A stretch of 64,000 bases of DNA. Origin: Dinoroseobacter sp034111085 (lineage in GTDB: Bacteria; Pseudomonadota; Alphaproteobacteria; Rhodobacterales; Rhodobacteraceae). The stretch spans positions 124,001 through 188,000 of the forward strand of contig JAWUXZ010000015.1 in assembly GCA_034111085.1 (NCBI GenBank), given 5' to 3'. Position numbers and translations under genes: made by a program. Positions 35,104-42,885 of the stretch are shown piece by piece. The notes under the pieces were generated by a model. The model saw nothing but the letters and a program-made list of their open reading frames with translations, had not been told where the DNA came from and searched no databases. Positions within the stretch are counted from its first letter, which is position 1; every line of letters begins with the position of its first letter.

Positions 35104-36375
35104 TTACTCCGGCAGTGGCTCGCCGCGCAGCACATATTTCTGCCAATCGGCTTCAATACGCGCCTGATACTCGGCGGCAATATCCGCAACCAGTGCAGCG
35201 GCCAGACGCGCCGGATCCGCAGCTGCGTCCCCGAGGTTCATCATTGCTGTCTCGATGGCGGTAATTTGATCGGCGTCGGTCACACGAGCGACGTCAATCG
35301 CCCAGCCGCAGCAAAAGCCGTTGGCGGGCTGTACTTGGGCTGCCTGACGGTCAGGACGCAGAACAAGGTTTGCCGTTACCATTGCAGCGGCCTTGTTGGG
35401 TGCGTTGTAGGGAATGGCGAGGTAGTTGAAGTCGCCAATCATGTAGTTGTCGAAGCTGAATGCACGCGAGGTCGGTGGGATCAGACCCGCGCCGATGTCA
35501 GGCCCAGCGCCAGCAGGTGACTGAGTGAAAGCAAACTCAACTTCACCATTGGCAAACAACCCTTTGAAGTCGGCATCGCTTGTTGGGTAAGTTTCGCCTT
35601 CGCGCCACAGGTTTGGCTCCCAAGAAATCAGTTCTTTCCAGGTTGCGATGCTCCACTCGGTGTAAAGCTCCTCGTTGAACGCGCCGACCCACTGCTCGTG
35701 ATTGCCACTCAGCTCAAACATAAGCTGCTTGACGAAACGCGTGCCGATGAATGCGCCGTGTCCGGGGGCCACATAGGAGAACTGACCGGGATTGGCTGCG
35801 ATCCATGCGGACAGATCAGCATATGAGCGCGGTAAATCGGCTTCGTCCTGACGCGCACTGTCATGCATGAAATGGAACTGCGCGCTCGACCACGGGCTCT
35901 CCATGCCCCCAACCGGCTTGCCGAAATCAAGGTTCACGGCCGGGTTGGTCCAGTCCACGAGCATCGAATTCGGGATGCTCTCGGCCCACGGACCGAACAG
36001 CAGATCCGCCTGTTGCAGCGTCGCGAAGTTCTCGCCGTTGATCCAGATCAGATCGACCGAGCCCGCGTCGCCATCAGCGCCCGCTTCTTTCTCGGAGATC
36101 ACCTGATTGACCACGTCAACCGTACCGGCAACGGGCACGCGCTCAAGCGTGATGCCATACTCTTCCATCAGCGGCTCGCCGTAGAAGGTGTCTACGAAGC
36201 CATTGATCGCATCCGATCCGCCCCACATGTACCAAAAGACCGTCTGGCCTCTGGCTTGCTCGACCACTTGCTCCCAGCTGTCAAAGCCGGGCAGGTCTTG
36301 GGCCTGCGCTTGCATCCCCAGCGTGCTGGCTGCGGACAGCAGCATCGCTTGGGCCGTTCTTTTGAATGTGATCAC
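35104..36375 (-). CDS. YnjB-type ABC transporter substrate-binding protein
   Basis: A 423-residue periplasmic binding protein. The best start is a GTG at 36373-36375 with GGGAGG eight bases upstream; the signal peptide FKRTAQAMLLSAASTLGMQAQAQ (read in two parts) follows immediately, while the longer open frame to 36495 adds residues unlike a signal peptide. The segments FWYMWGGSDAINGFVD, SVDLIWINGENFATL and ESPWSSAQFHF match E. coli YnjB. The substrate of YnjBCD systems is not established. Here the gene sits between an aldose isomerase and an arabinofuranosidase, so a pentose or arabinoside is likely (inference). Confidence 0.85.
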   Translation of the reverse strand: MITFKRTAQAMLLSAASTLGMQAQAQDLPGFDSWEQVVEQARGQTVFWYMWGGSDAINGFVDTFYGEPLMEEYGITLERVPVAGTVDVVNQVISEKEAGADGDAGSVDLIWINGENFATLQQADLLFGPWAESIPNSMLVDWTNPAVNLDFGKPVGGMESPWSSAQFHFMHDSARQDEADLPRSYADLSAWIAANPGQFSYVAPGHGAFIGTRFVKQLMFELSGNHEQWVGAFNEELYTEWSIATWKELISWEPNLWREGETYPTSDADFKGLFANGEVEFAFTQSPAGAGPDIGAGLIPPTSRAFSFDNYMIGDFNYLAIPYNAPNKAAAMVTANLVLRPDRQAAQVQPANGFCCGWAIDVARVTDADQITAIETAMMNLGDAAADPARLAAALVADIAAEYQARIEADWQKYVLRGEPLPE

Positions 36376-36415
36376 TTTTTCGTCCTCCCAGTTTATCGGT
36401 CTTGGTTTAATAGAG

Positions 36416-37871
36416 TCACACGTTGACGCCGTCGATCTGTGCATAGTCGGCGTAAGGAATGGGCTGCAAAAGGCGCATGCGCGTCCATGCTGCAAGTTCC
36501 ATCAACTCGCCGGTCAAGTCACCCTGCCCCATGGCAAAATGGTGCTGAACACCTTTAACGGTAAGCGTGTTAATCAGATCCCAAATGTCGATTTTCTCGC
36601 CATTCATCGTCAGGTTCGACACCCAACCGCGTGTGCCGTCATACCCTTTTGAGGGGTGATCGACGATCTCGGATCCGAGCACCAACAGCTGATCTGCATG
36701 CTCGTTGATATAGCTGATCGTCACCGGCTGCGGGGCAAAAACCTGATCGCCAGACACACCGTAAGGCCCGTCGGTGCCATTGCGGCCCAAGGTTACATGA
36801 TCAACCCAAGCAATGCCGTCATCATTGGCAAAATGGCGCGGGGTCACGCCGCAATGCCACATCTGCATGGCTTGACGGTCCGGGTCGAGCGAAGCCAGAT
36901 CCAGCAGCGTGGACGAGCCTTCGCGCCCCGAGATCACGTTCAGCATATACATGCTGACAGCGCCCAGCACGTCGCCTTCGCACGAGACCGGGAAATTGTG
37001 ATCACTGCCCAGCCAGCTATAGGCCATGCACGGCGCAATATTGTAGAGCGCTTGGATCGTGGACCAGCATTGCACGGCCATGCCGTCGAATTGCATTTCC
37101 TCTGAGGTGTCGAGAAGTGCTAGATAAAACCGTGTGACCCGCTCGAAGGACGACGGATCCGATAGCGCAACTTCGCGCGCAACACCCCTGATCTCGTCGG
37201 AGGCTTTTTGCACGCGCCCTGCATCCATCGCATCGGCACGTTTGACAACGTCCGCCAAATCGAGCGCCTCGATCGTGACACCAAGATTAGAGCGGATCCC
37301 CGCCTCATCAGGTAACATGCCGACAAAACCCGGAGAGATGCCGCCAATCCAGCCGATGCGCGCAGATCGCAGGTTCTTCTCGGCGCGTAGCGCGCTGACC
37401 GTCAGTGTGAACCTAGCGCGGAATTTGTCTGTATCCGCGCCCCCGTAGAACCACTTGAACGGAATATCGCGGCCTTTGAAGTAGCTTTTGATCAGGCTGG
37501 CATAGTGGCTCATGGATACCAGCGAGTGCAATTGCACCTGCCCGTCCTGATGCGGATCGGGGATCGGGGATCGACCACAGGCCCAGCTTGGGTGCCGCAT
37601 CAATAAACGGGAAGAGCTGATCGCCCATGGAACATGCTGCGTTCTGGACCAGCAGAAAATCGACGCCAGCGGCTTTGATTTCGCGCGCGGCCTGCTCGGC
37701 TTGTTCTTTGGAATGGATGGGGCGCTCGATGGCGACCAGATCGAAATCCATCTCCTTGGCGTACTCGCGCAGTCCGGCGACAGCGATCTCGCGAACCTTG
37801 TATTTTTCGGCAAAATAGGGTGTAATTGACACGCCGACATAGCCGATTTTCAAGCGATGACGCGCGCTCAT
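36416..37871 (-). pseudogene. fucose/arabinose-isomerase-fold aldose isomerase, frameshifted by a 7-base duplication
   Basis: Two overlapping frames form one isomerase of about 482 residues. Frame 1 starts MSARHRLKIGYVGVSIT (37871) and runs through VQNAACSMGDQLFPF to SIPDP; frame 2 continues HQDGQVQLHSLVSMSHYASL to GVNV at 36416. The switch lies at three near-identical 7-mers (GCGGATC, GGGGATC, GGGGATC on the plus strand, 37552-37572); removing one copy restores WSIPDPHQDG. The protein belongs to the L-fucose isomerase-like fold that includes arabinose isomerases; substrate cannot be fixed. It is first in the operon. A strong GGGGGAGG site precedes not this ATG but a five-codon frame at 37868-37885 that overlaps it (ATGA). 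As given, the gene is broken. Confidence 0.8.
37552..37572. repeat. 7-base tandem repeat at the isomerase frameshift
   Basis: GCGGATC-GGGGATC-GGGGATC in direct tandem. The last two copies are identical, and loss of one would rejoin the two isomerase frames. Confidence 0.9.
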
Positions 37872-38084
37872 ACTGCGGTGCTCATTGTGTGCTGCCTCCC
37901 CCAAAGCCGCGGCGACCGAGTGTTCAGTCTGCCACTCGTTCACCCTATTGGCGCAGCGATGAATTGCAACAACTAATTTGTAGTAATGAATTGAACGGCA
38001 GGTTTGGGGCTGCGCAAGTCTCAGCATGGCTGAGCTAGCCGCGTGATAAATGTGTGCGGCGAATATGGGAAAGAGCGTGCAATC
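37872..38084 (-). promoter_or_regulatory. upstream region of the pentose operon
   Basis: Holds a strong ribosome site (GGGGGAGG near 37893-37900), a five-codon frame (37868-37885), and farther up an inverted repeat ACAA-N5-TTGT around 37966-37983 flanked by two direct copies of CAATTCAT. The dyad could be a repressor site; no regulator gene lies in the operon. Confidence 0.45.
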
Positions 38085-38150
38085 ATGGCATCTCTGATCG
38101 TCAGTGGCCCCAGCCTCAATCTGCTAGGGACGCGCGAGCCAGCGGTTTAG
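38085..38150 (+). pseudogene. aroQ: aroQ (type II 3-dehydroquinate dehydratase) 5' remnant
   Basis: An ATG with a GGAAAGAG site upstream opens MASLIVSGPSLNLLGTREPAV and then TAG. This is the conserved N terminus of AroQ (family: xxxINGPNLNLLGxREPxxYG), with the stop standing where Tyr is expected. Nothing downstream continues the homology, and the next bases form a terminator stem, so about 120 codons are gone. A complete aroQ must exist elsewhere if the cell makes aromatic amino acids by this route. Confidence 0.72.
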
Positions 38151-38162
38151 GGGCTATCTGAA

Positions 38163-38185
38163 AGGTGCCTCGTTTTGAGGCACCT
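38163..38185. terminator. stem-loop terminator of the TAXI-TRAP operon
   Basis: AGGTGCCTC-GTTTT-GAGGCACCT, a perfect 9-pair stem 28 bases after the TRAP permease stop. No long T-run follows on either strand, so termination may be partial. Confidence 0.65.
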
Positions 38186-38212
38186 CACCCGATCAAAAAG
38201 CGCGGACTGCCC

Positions 38213-40351
38213 TCAGCTTTGACGCGTGGCTAGGGTCGCCTCGTCCACATCTTGGCGGATCCCAAACTTCACATTCCACGTCAGCAACCCGATTATAGAA
38301 ATCGCGCCTATGACGTTGACCGCAAGTGCATCCGGCCAAAGGCAGGCGAGCCCGGCCATCAGACTGACAGCACGCATAACGATGCCAAACGGTTTTTCCA
38401 TGCAGCCCTGCAAGGCCGCCGACAATGCGTAGACGCCAATCACGGCAAACCCAAAGACCTGAATCATCGCGGGCCAATCTCCGCTCAGCAGAGGCGTGTA
38501 GGCGAACAGTACCGGCACGATATAGAGACCCTTGGCCAGCTTCCAACTCGCGACACCAGTCGCCATTGCCGGAGCCTTGGCGATGGCAGCAGCAGTGAAC
38601 GCCGCAAGGGCAACAGGTGGCGTGACGTTGCTGTCTTGGCTCAGCCAAAAGATGATCATATGCGCCGACAGCAAGGAGGTAACTGCAACCGCCTGCGGCA
38701 CAACGAGATCACGCAGCGGTGCTGCAATTTCCAGCGGCAGCGACCGCACAAGTGCGCTCGCCTCGTCCTCGCTCAGCGCTCGGCTAAGCAGTTCCGCCTG
38801 CTCGGGCACCCCAAACAGCAGAATGGCGCGGGCGGTCTCGGACAGGTTCCCAGCGGCCAGCTCCGCAATCACAAATTGGTCGTTGAGCATACCCGACAAG
38901 GCAGGTGCCGACAGCGTTGCCAGCACGATATAGGCGGCAGTGACTGGCAGGCCCATGCCAAGGATCAGGCTTGCAAGCGCGATCAGAACGAGCGCGATCA
39001 GGATGTTGCCCCCGGCCCAACTGGCGATCATCAAGCTGAAAGTATTGCCGATCCCTGCGGTGGCGATCACGTTGACGATCAGGCCAACCGAGCACAGCAG
39101 CACAGCCGTCAAAATCATGCCCTTGCTGCCCATCACGAACGCTTCAAACACCGCGCGCGGCCCCATCGGGTTCTTGGTCAGCCAGCTTGATGCGATCACG
39201 GTCAGGATGCCAAATACGGCCGCATAGGTCGGCGTGAAGCCCACCACCAGCATTCCGATCAGGGTGCAGATCGGCAGAAAAAAGCTGGCACCTCCCTCCT
39301 TGAAGGCAGACCCCAGCGTTTGCCCCTCATCCGCCATTGGCGGCAGATTATTGCGGCGTGCCTCGATGCGCACGAAGAACGCCACCGACAGGAAGTAGAG
39401 CAGCGCTGGCAGGGCCGCGACGGCAACGATAGTCTCGTAAGGGATCCGCGTGAAGCTCGCCATAACGAAGGCCCCTGCCCCCATAATCGGCGGCATCAAC
39501 TGGCCTCCTGTTGAGGCCGCTGCCTCTACCCCGCCCGCGAATTTGGGCGCAAAGCCTGCGCGCTTCATCAACGGAATGGTGATGACGCCAGTGGACGCCG
39601 TGTTGGCAACCGCCGAGCCTGAGATCGTGCCAGTCAAGCCGCTGGCGATCACCGCGACGATCCCCGGACCACCAACCATGCGCCCTGCAACAGCGCGCGC
39701 CATGTTGATGACAAACTCCCCCGCGCCCGAGCGCAGCAAGAAGGCGCCGAAGATGATGAATAAAAACACATAGGTCGATGAGATGCGGGCGATTGAGCCA
39801 AACATTGCATCGTCGCCGTAGATCGACCGGAAGGCGACAGTCTCCAGCGACAGACCAGGAAACGAGAAGACCCCGCCGATGAATTTGCCCCAAAATACCA
39901 CGTAACTCAGCGACACCACGATCAGCATCGGGATGATCCAGCCTGCCACACGCCGCGTCAGCTCAATCGCGCCAATGATGCAGATGATCGCCGCGATCCA
40001 GTCGGGTGTGGCGAATTTTACGCCTCGGTCATAGATCGCGTTCTCTGCAAGGGTCAGCCAGACGGCAGAGCCCGCAACAACAATCCCGAGCGTCAGGTCC
40101 AAGAGCACAGGTGCAGTTTTGCCTGAGCCTGTGCGCCACATCGGGTAGAACAGCGCCGCAAGGGCCGCAAAACCTGCAAAGTGAAACGCATTGCGTTGCA
40201 GCTCGGACAGGATCGGATCGAAGGCGACATAGATGTGCCCCACCGCGATCACGAAGCAGAACACCGTAATGGCTGTGTTCGCCAGACCATCGAAGCTGCG
40301 CAGCGTGCCAGCGTCTTCGTCAATTTCAGTTTTGGACTCAGTTTTGGACAT
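38213..40351 (-). CDS. TRAP transporter fused permease (4TM/12TM, TAXI type)
   Basis: A 712-residue inner-membrane protein in which the small (DctQ-like, 4 helices) and large (DctM-like, 12 helices) TRAP subunits are fused, as usual for TAXI systems. The large-subunit motif GGVEAAASTGGQLMPPIMGAGAF is visible near residue 290 (in two parts), with GLTGTISGSAVANTASTG before it. It uses ion gradients to import a solute handed over by the TAXI binding protein encoded just upstream. I start it at MSKTESKTEIDEDAG (40351). Substrate is unknown; carboxylates are common. Confidence 0.92.
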   Translation of the reverse strand: MSKTESKTEIDEDAGTLRSFDGLANTAITVFCFVIAVGHIYVAFDPILSELQRNAFHFAGFAALAALFYPMWRTGSGKTAPVLLDLTLGIVVAGSAVWLTLAENAIYDRGVKFATPDWIAAIICIIGAIELTRRVAGWIIPMLIVVSLSYVVFWGKFIGGVFSFPGLSLETVAFRSIYGDDAMFGSIARISSTYVFLFIIFGAFLLRSGAGEFVINMARAVAGRMVGGPGIVAVIASGLTGTISGSAVANTASTGVITIPLMKRAGFAPKFAGGVEAAASTGGQLMPPIMGAGAFVMASFTRIPYETIVAVAALPALLYFLSVAFFVRIEARRNNLPPMADEGQTLGSAFKEGGASFFLPICTLIGMLVVGFTPTYAAVFGILTVIASSWLTKNPMGPRAVFEAFVMGSKGMILTAVLLCSVGLIVNVIATAGIGNTFSLMIASWAGGNILIALVLIALASLILGMGLPVTAAYIVLATLSAPALSGMLNDQFVIAELAAGNLSETARAILLFGVPEQAELLSRALSEDEASALVRSLPLEIAAPLRDLVVPQAVAVTSLLSAHMIIFWLSQDSNVTPPVALAAFTAAAIAKAPAMATGVASWKLAKGLYIVPVLFAYTPLLSGDWPAMIQVFGFAVIGVYALSAALQGCMEKPFGIVMRAVSLMAGLACLWPDALAVNVIGAISIIGLLTWNVKFGIRQDVDEATLATRQS

Positions 40352-40372
40352 GGGGCACCCGAGCAAGCAAAA

Positions 40373-40403
40373 TGCCAGCCCACGCAGAACACGCGGACTG
40401 GCA
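40373..40403 (-). other. stem-loop between TAXI binding-protein and permease genes
   Basis: TGCCAG and CTGGCA form a 6-pair outer stem with an inner CGC/GCG pairing, placed 15 bases after the binding-protein stop. It is another structure directly after a binding-protein gene in this window. Confidence 0.55.
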
Positions 40404-40417
40404 AGGAGTGGTTGTGT

Positions 40418-41422
40418 CTAGTTGCCCATCAGGCGAGCGGGAACATCGATGCCCACTTCCTGATAATACCGTGCTGCACCGGGATGCAGGGGCAATGGAA
40501 GGCCGGCGATTGCGTTCTCAAGCGCCATAGCCTTGGTCGCAGGATGGATCGCCTGCAAGAACGGCAGGTTCTCGTAGATCGCCTTGGTCAGTTGGTAGAC
40601 ATGCTCGTCCGGCAGATCAGCGCTGGTGGCAAGGAAGTTGGGTTGTGCTATCGTTTGCACGTCCGCTTCCTGACCAGGATAGGTGCCTGCTGGAATGGTG
40701 AACGGGGTCCACAGACCGCGACAGCCATCGGCTTGGGCCATCTGTTCTTCGGTGAAGTTCAGCAACGTCACGTTGTCGCCTGCCGAAGCCATCAACTGAC
40801 TGATCGCGCCCACGGGGATACCAGCGGGAATGCCCACGCCTTTAACCTGACCGTTTTGCAATGCCTCAGCCGACGGGCCGTAGCCGCCGAAGACCAGTTC
40901 GTAATCCTCTTCGATATTTACGCCAAAGCCCGCAAGGATTGTCGCGTTCGAGCCGATGGTGCCTGAGTTCTGACGACCCATCGCCATGCCCTCGCCCTTC
41001 AGCCCGGCCAAGTCAGACATCGTGCCTGTAGTTGCCGCATCATTGGTGACGATGAAGTGCTCGACGTTCTGCCACAGCATCGTGACCGAGCGCAGGTTTT
41101 CTTGCGGGCCCACTTCGGAAAGCGGGCCAGTGCCCGACGCGGCGTAGTAGCCATAAAGGCCCTGCATGATCCCGAACTGCGCTTCGCCTTCGCGGATCAG
41201 ACGGACGTTCTCGCCAGACCCGGCAGAGCTGATTGCGGCCATGCCGATTTTCTGGCGCGGCTCTAGCTTGACCTTAACGAGTGTCGCAAGTGCGACCCCA
41301 ACAGGGTAATAGGTGCCGCCCGTCGATGCGGTGGCTAGAATGTAGCTAGCGCCTTCGTCTTGTGCATGTGCACCCGTGGCCGCAATGGACGCCGCGAGAA
41401 TGGCGGTTTTGATAAACTTCAT
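40418..41422 (-). CDS. TAXI-family TRAP transporter substrate-binding protein
   Basis: A 334-residue periplasmic protein with a Sec signal peptide (residues 1-20, cut after AHA). The TAXI signature is present as ILATASTGGTYYPVGVALATL near residue 27 (in two parts), and the core YGYYAASGTGPLSEVG and QNSGTIGSNATILAGFGV segments fit the family. It binds the solute for the fused TRAP permease next door. Its start is preceded by GGGAGGAAAT. Upstream lie two 14-base repeats that are probably the operators of the adjacent two-component system. Confidence 0.92.
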   Translation of the reverse strand: MKFIKTAILAASIAATGAHAQDEGASYILATASTGGTYYPVGVALATLVKVKLEPRQKIGMAAISSAGSGENVRLIREGEAQFGIMQGLYGYYAASGTGPLSEVGPQENLRSVTMLWQNVEHFIVTNDAATTGTMSDLAGLKGEGMAMGRQNSGTIGSNATILAGFGVNIEEDYELVFGGYGPSAEALQNGQVKGVGIPAGIPVGAISQLMASAGDNVTLLNFTEEQMAQADGCRGLWTPFTIPAGTYPGQEADVQTIAQPNFLATSADLPDEHVYQLTKAIYENLPFLQAIHPATKAMALENAIAGLPLPLHPGAARYYQEVGIDVPARLMGN

Positions 41423-41493
41423 GATTTCCTCCCAAATCCGACCTCGGTTGTGGCCGTATCCAGAGGACTAATCGCCCGCGCGCCGCCGCCCTA

Positions 41494-41540
41494 TGAAGCA
41501 ATCCGCAGGCAGGCGGTGAGTCTGTCTGCGAAAATCCGCA
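41494..41540 (-). promoter_or_regulatory. paired operator-like repeats upstream of the TAXI-TRAP operon
   Basis: Two 14-mers, TGAAGCAATCCGCA (41494-41507) and TGCGAAAATCCGCA (41527-41540), are centred 33 bases apart, three helix turns. On the minus strand both read TGCGGATT at their start. The same TGCGGATTGC core recurs upstream of the sensor kinase gene at 44681-44690. They likely bind the DctD-like regulator. Confidence 0.6.
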
Positions 41541-41547
41541 GGGCAAT

Positions 41548-42885
41548 TCAGTCGAGCAGTGCGGACTTTTCCAGACCCAGTTTGACGATCTTGTCGTTCA
41601 GGGTTCGTCTGCCAATACCCAATGCCTCGGCCACCGCGTCCATGCGGCCTACGTGGCTGGTGATGGCTTGGGCAATCAACGTGCGCTCAAACTGGGCCAC
41701 GGCTTCGCGCAAGGTTGCGGGCACGTCATCGGCCAACTCGTCCACGCGCAGAGCTTTTGCGACCGAGCCACCGCCCCGGCGCGCGGCCAGAACCCTGCGT
41801 TCGGCAACATGGCGCAATTCGCGGACGTTGCCGGGCCAATCATAGGCCAGCAGTGCTGCGGCGTCCTCAGCCGTCAGCGCCATCGGTTCAATCTCGTAGG
41901 TCTCGGACAACTGCCCCACGAAATACTCGAACAAAAGCACGATATCTTCGCCTCGGTCCTTCAGGCGCGGCAAGGACATCTCAAAGGTATTGAGGCGGAA
42001 CAGGAAGTCGGACCGGAAGGCTCCTGCCTCGACCATCTGCGACAGGTCTTCGTTGGTGGCCGCGATGATACGCACATCGGTTTGGATGTTTTCTTCGGAG
42101 CCAAGGGGTTGAATTTGCCCGGTCTCAGTCGCGCGCAAAAGCTTCGCCTGCACGTCTAGCGGGCACGCGCCGACCTCGTCCAGAAACAGCGTTCCGCCAT
42201 CGGCGCGACGAAAACAGCCCCGTAGCGTATCCGCATTCCCAAAGATCTGTTCGTCAATTCGATCGCGCGCAAGCGTGGCACAATTGAGTGCGACAAACTC
42301 CTTATCGTGACGTGGCCCAAGGCGGTGCAATGCGCGCGCGATCAGCTCTTTGCCGGTGCCGGTTTCACCTTTGATCAGCACAGGTGCTGTGTGCGATGCC
42401 AGATCAATCGCAGTGCGCTTCAGTTCGGTCACGCGCGGATCACGCCCCAGCAAAACGCGGTCGAGCCCCGACAGCGACACCAACTGTTCGCTCATGCGTT
42501 TGGCGGTCTCAACCAGTCTGTGCTGCTCGGCGGCATGCCTGAGCACCGTCAGCAGGCGGCGCGGCTCGAACGGTTTTTCCAGAAACGAATAGGCCCCATT
42601 TTGGATCGCATCGACCGCCATCGCAATATCGCCATGTGCGGAGATCAGTATCAAAGGCGGATGGTCGCCGCCTGCAAGCTTGGCCAGCACATCCAAGCCT
42701 GACATGCCGGGCATCCGCACATCGGACAAAATAACGTCCGGCGCGATGCTGTCTAGGCGCGCCAAACCGGCCTTGGCATCGCCGAAAGTTTCAACCTGCC
42801 ACCCAGCGCGCTGCAACAGCACCGACAGCGATTGGCGGATCTCGGCGTCATCATCCATGATCAGGATCGAAAATTTATCAGGCAT
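41548..42885 (-). CDS. DctD/NtrC-like response regulator lacking the GAFTGA loop
   Basis: A 445-residue regulator. The receiver domain (residues 1-120) has the acidic pocket MDDD, the phosphorylated Asp in VILSDVRMPG and the Lys in FLEKPFE. The AAA+ domain has Walker A GETGTGKE and Walker B GGTLFLDEVG, and a Fis-type helix-turn-helix ends the protein (VGRMDAVAEALGIGRRTLND). The sigma-54 contact loop GAFTGA is absent: the stretch reads IFGNADTLRGCFRRADGG. Activation through sigma-70, as for Rhodobacter capsulatus NtrC, is therefore more likely. The start at 42885 (MPDKFSILIMDDD) overlaps the kinase gene by eight bases. Confidence 0.9.
   Translation of the reverse strand: MPDKFSILIMDDDAEIRQSLSVLLQRAGWQVETFGDAKAGLARLDSIAPDVILSDVRMPGMSGLDVLAKLAGGDHPPLILISAHGDIAMAVDAIQNGAYSFLEKPFEPRRLLTVLRHAAEQHRLVETAKRMSEQLVSLSGLDRVLLGRDPRVTELKRTAIDLASHTAPVLIKGETGTGKELIARALHRLGPRHDKEFVALNCATLARDRIDEQIFGNADTLRGCFRRADGGTLFLDEVGACPLDVQAKLLRATETGQIQPLGSEENIQTDVRIIAATNEDLSQMVEAGAFRSDFLFRLNTFEMSLPRLKDRGEDIVLLFEYFVGQLSETYEIEPMALTAEDAAALLAYDWPGNVRELRHVAERRVLAARRGGGSVAKALRVDELADDVPATLREAVAQFERTLIAQAITSHVGRMDAVAEALGIGRRTLNDKIVKLGLEKSALLD

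Noticed and set aside
38085..38150. 21-codon frame as a leader peptide
   Set aside because: Its sequence is the AroQ N terminus, so a gene remnant is the simpler explanation.
41423..41547. sigma-54 promoter before the TAXI binding-protein gene
   Set aside because: No TGGC-N7-TTGC type element found, consistent with the regulator lacking GAFTGA.
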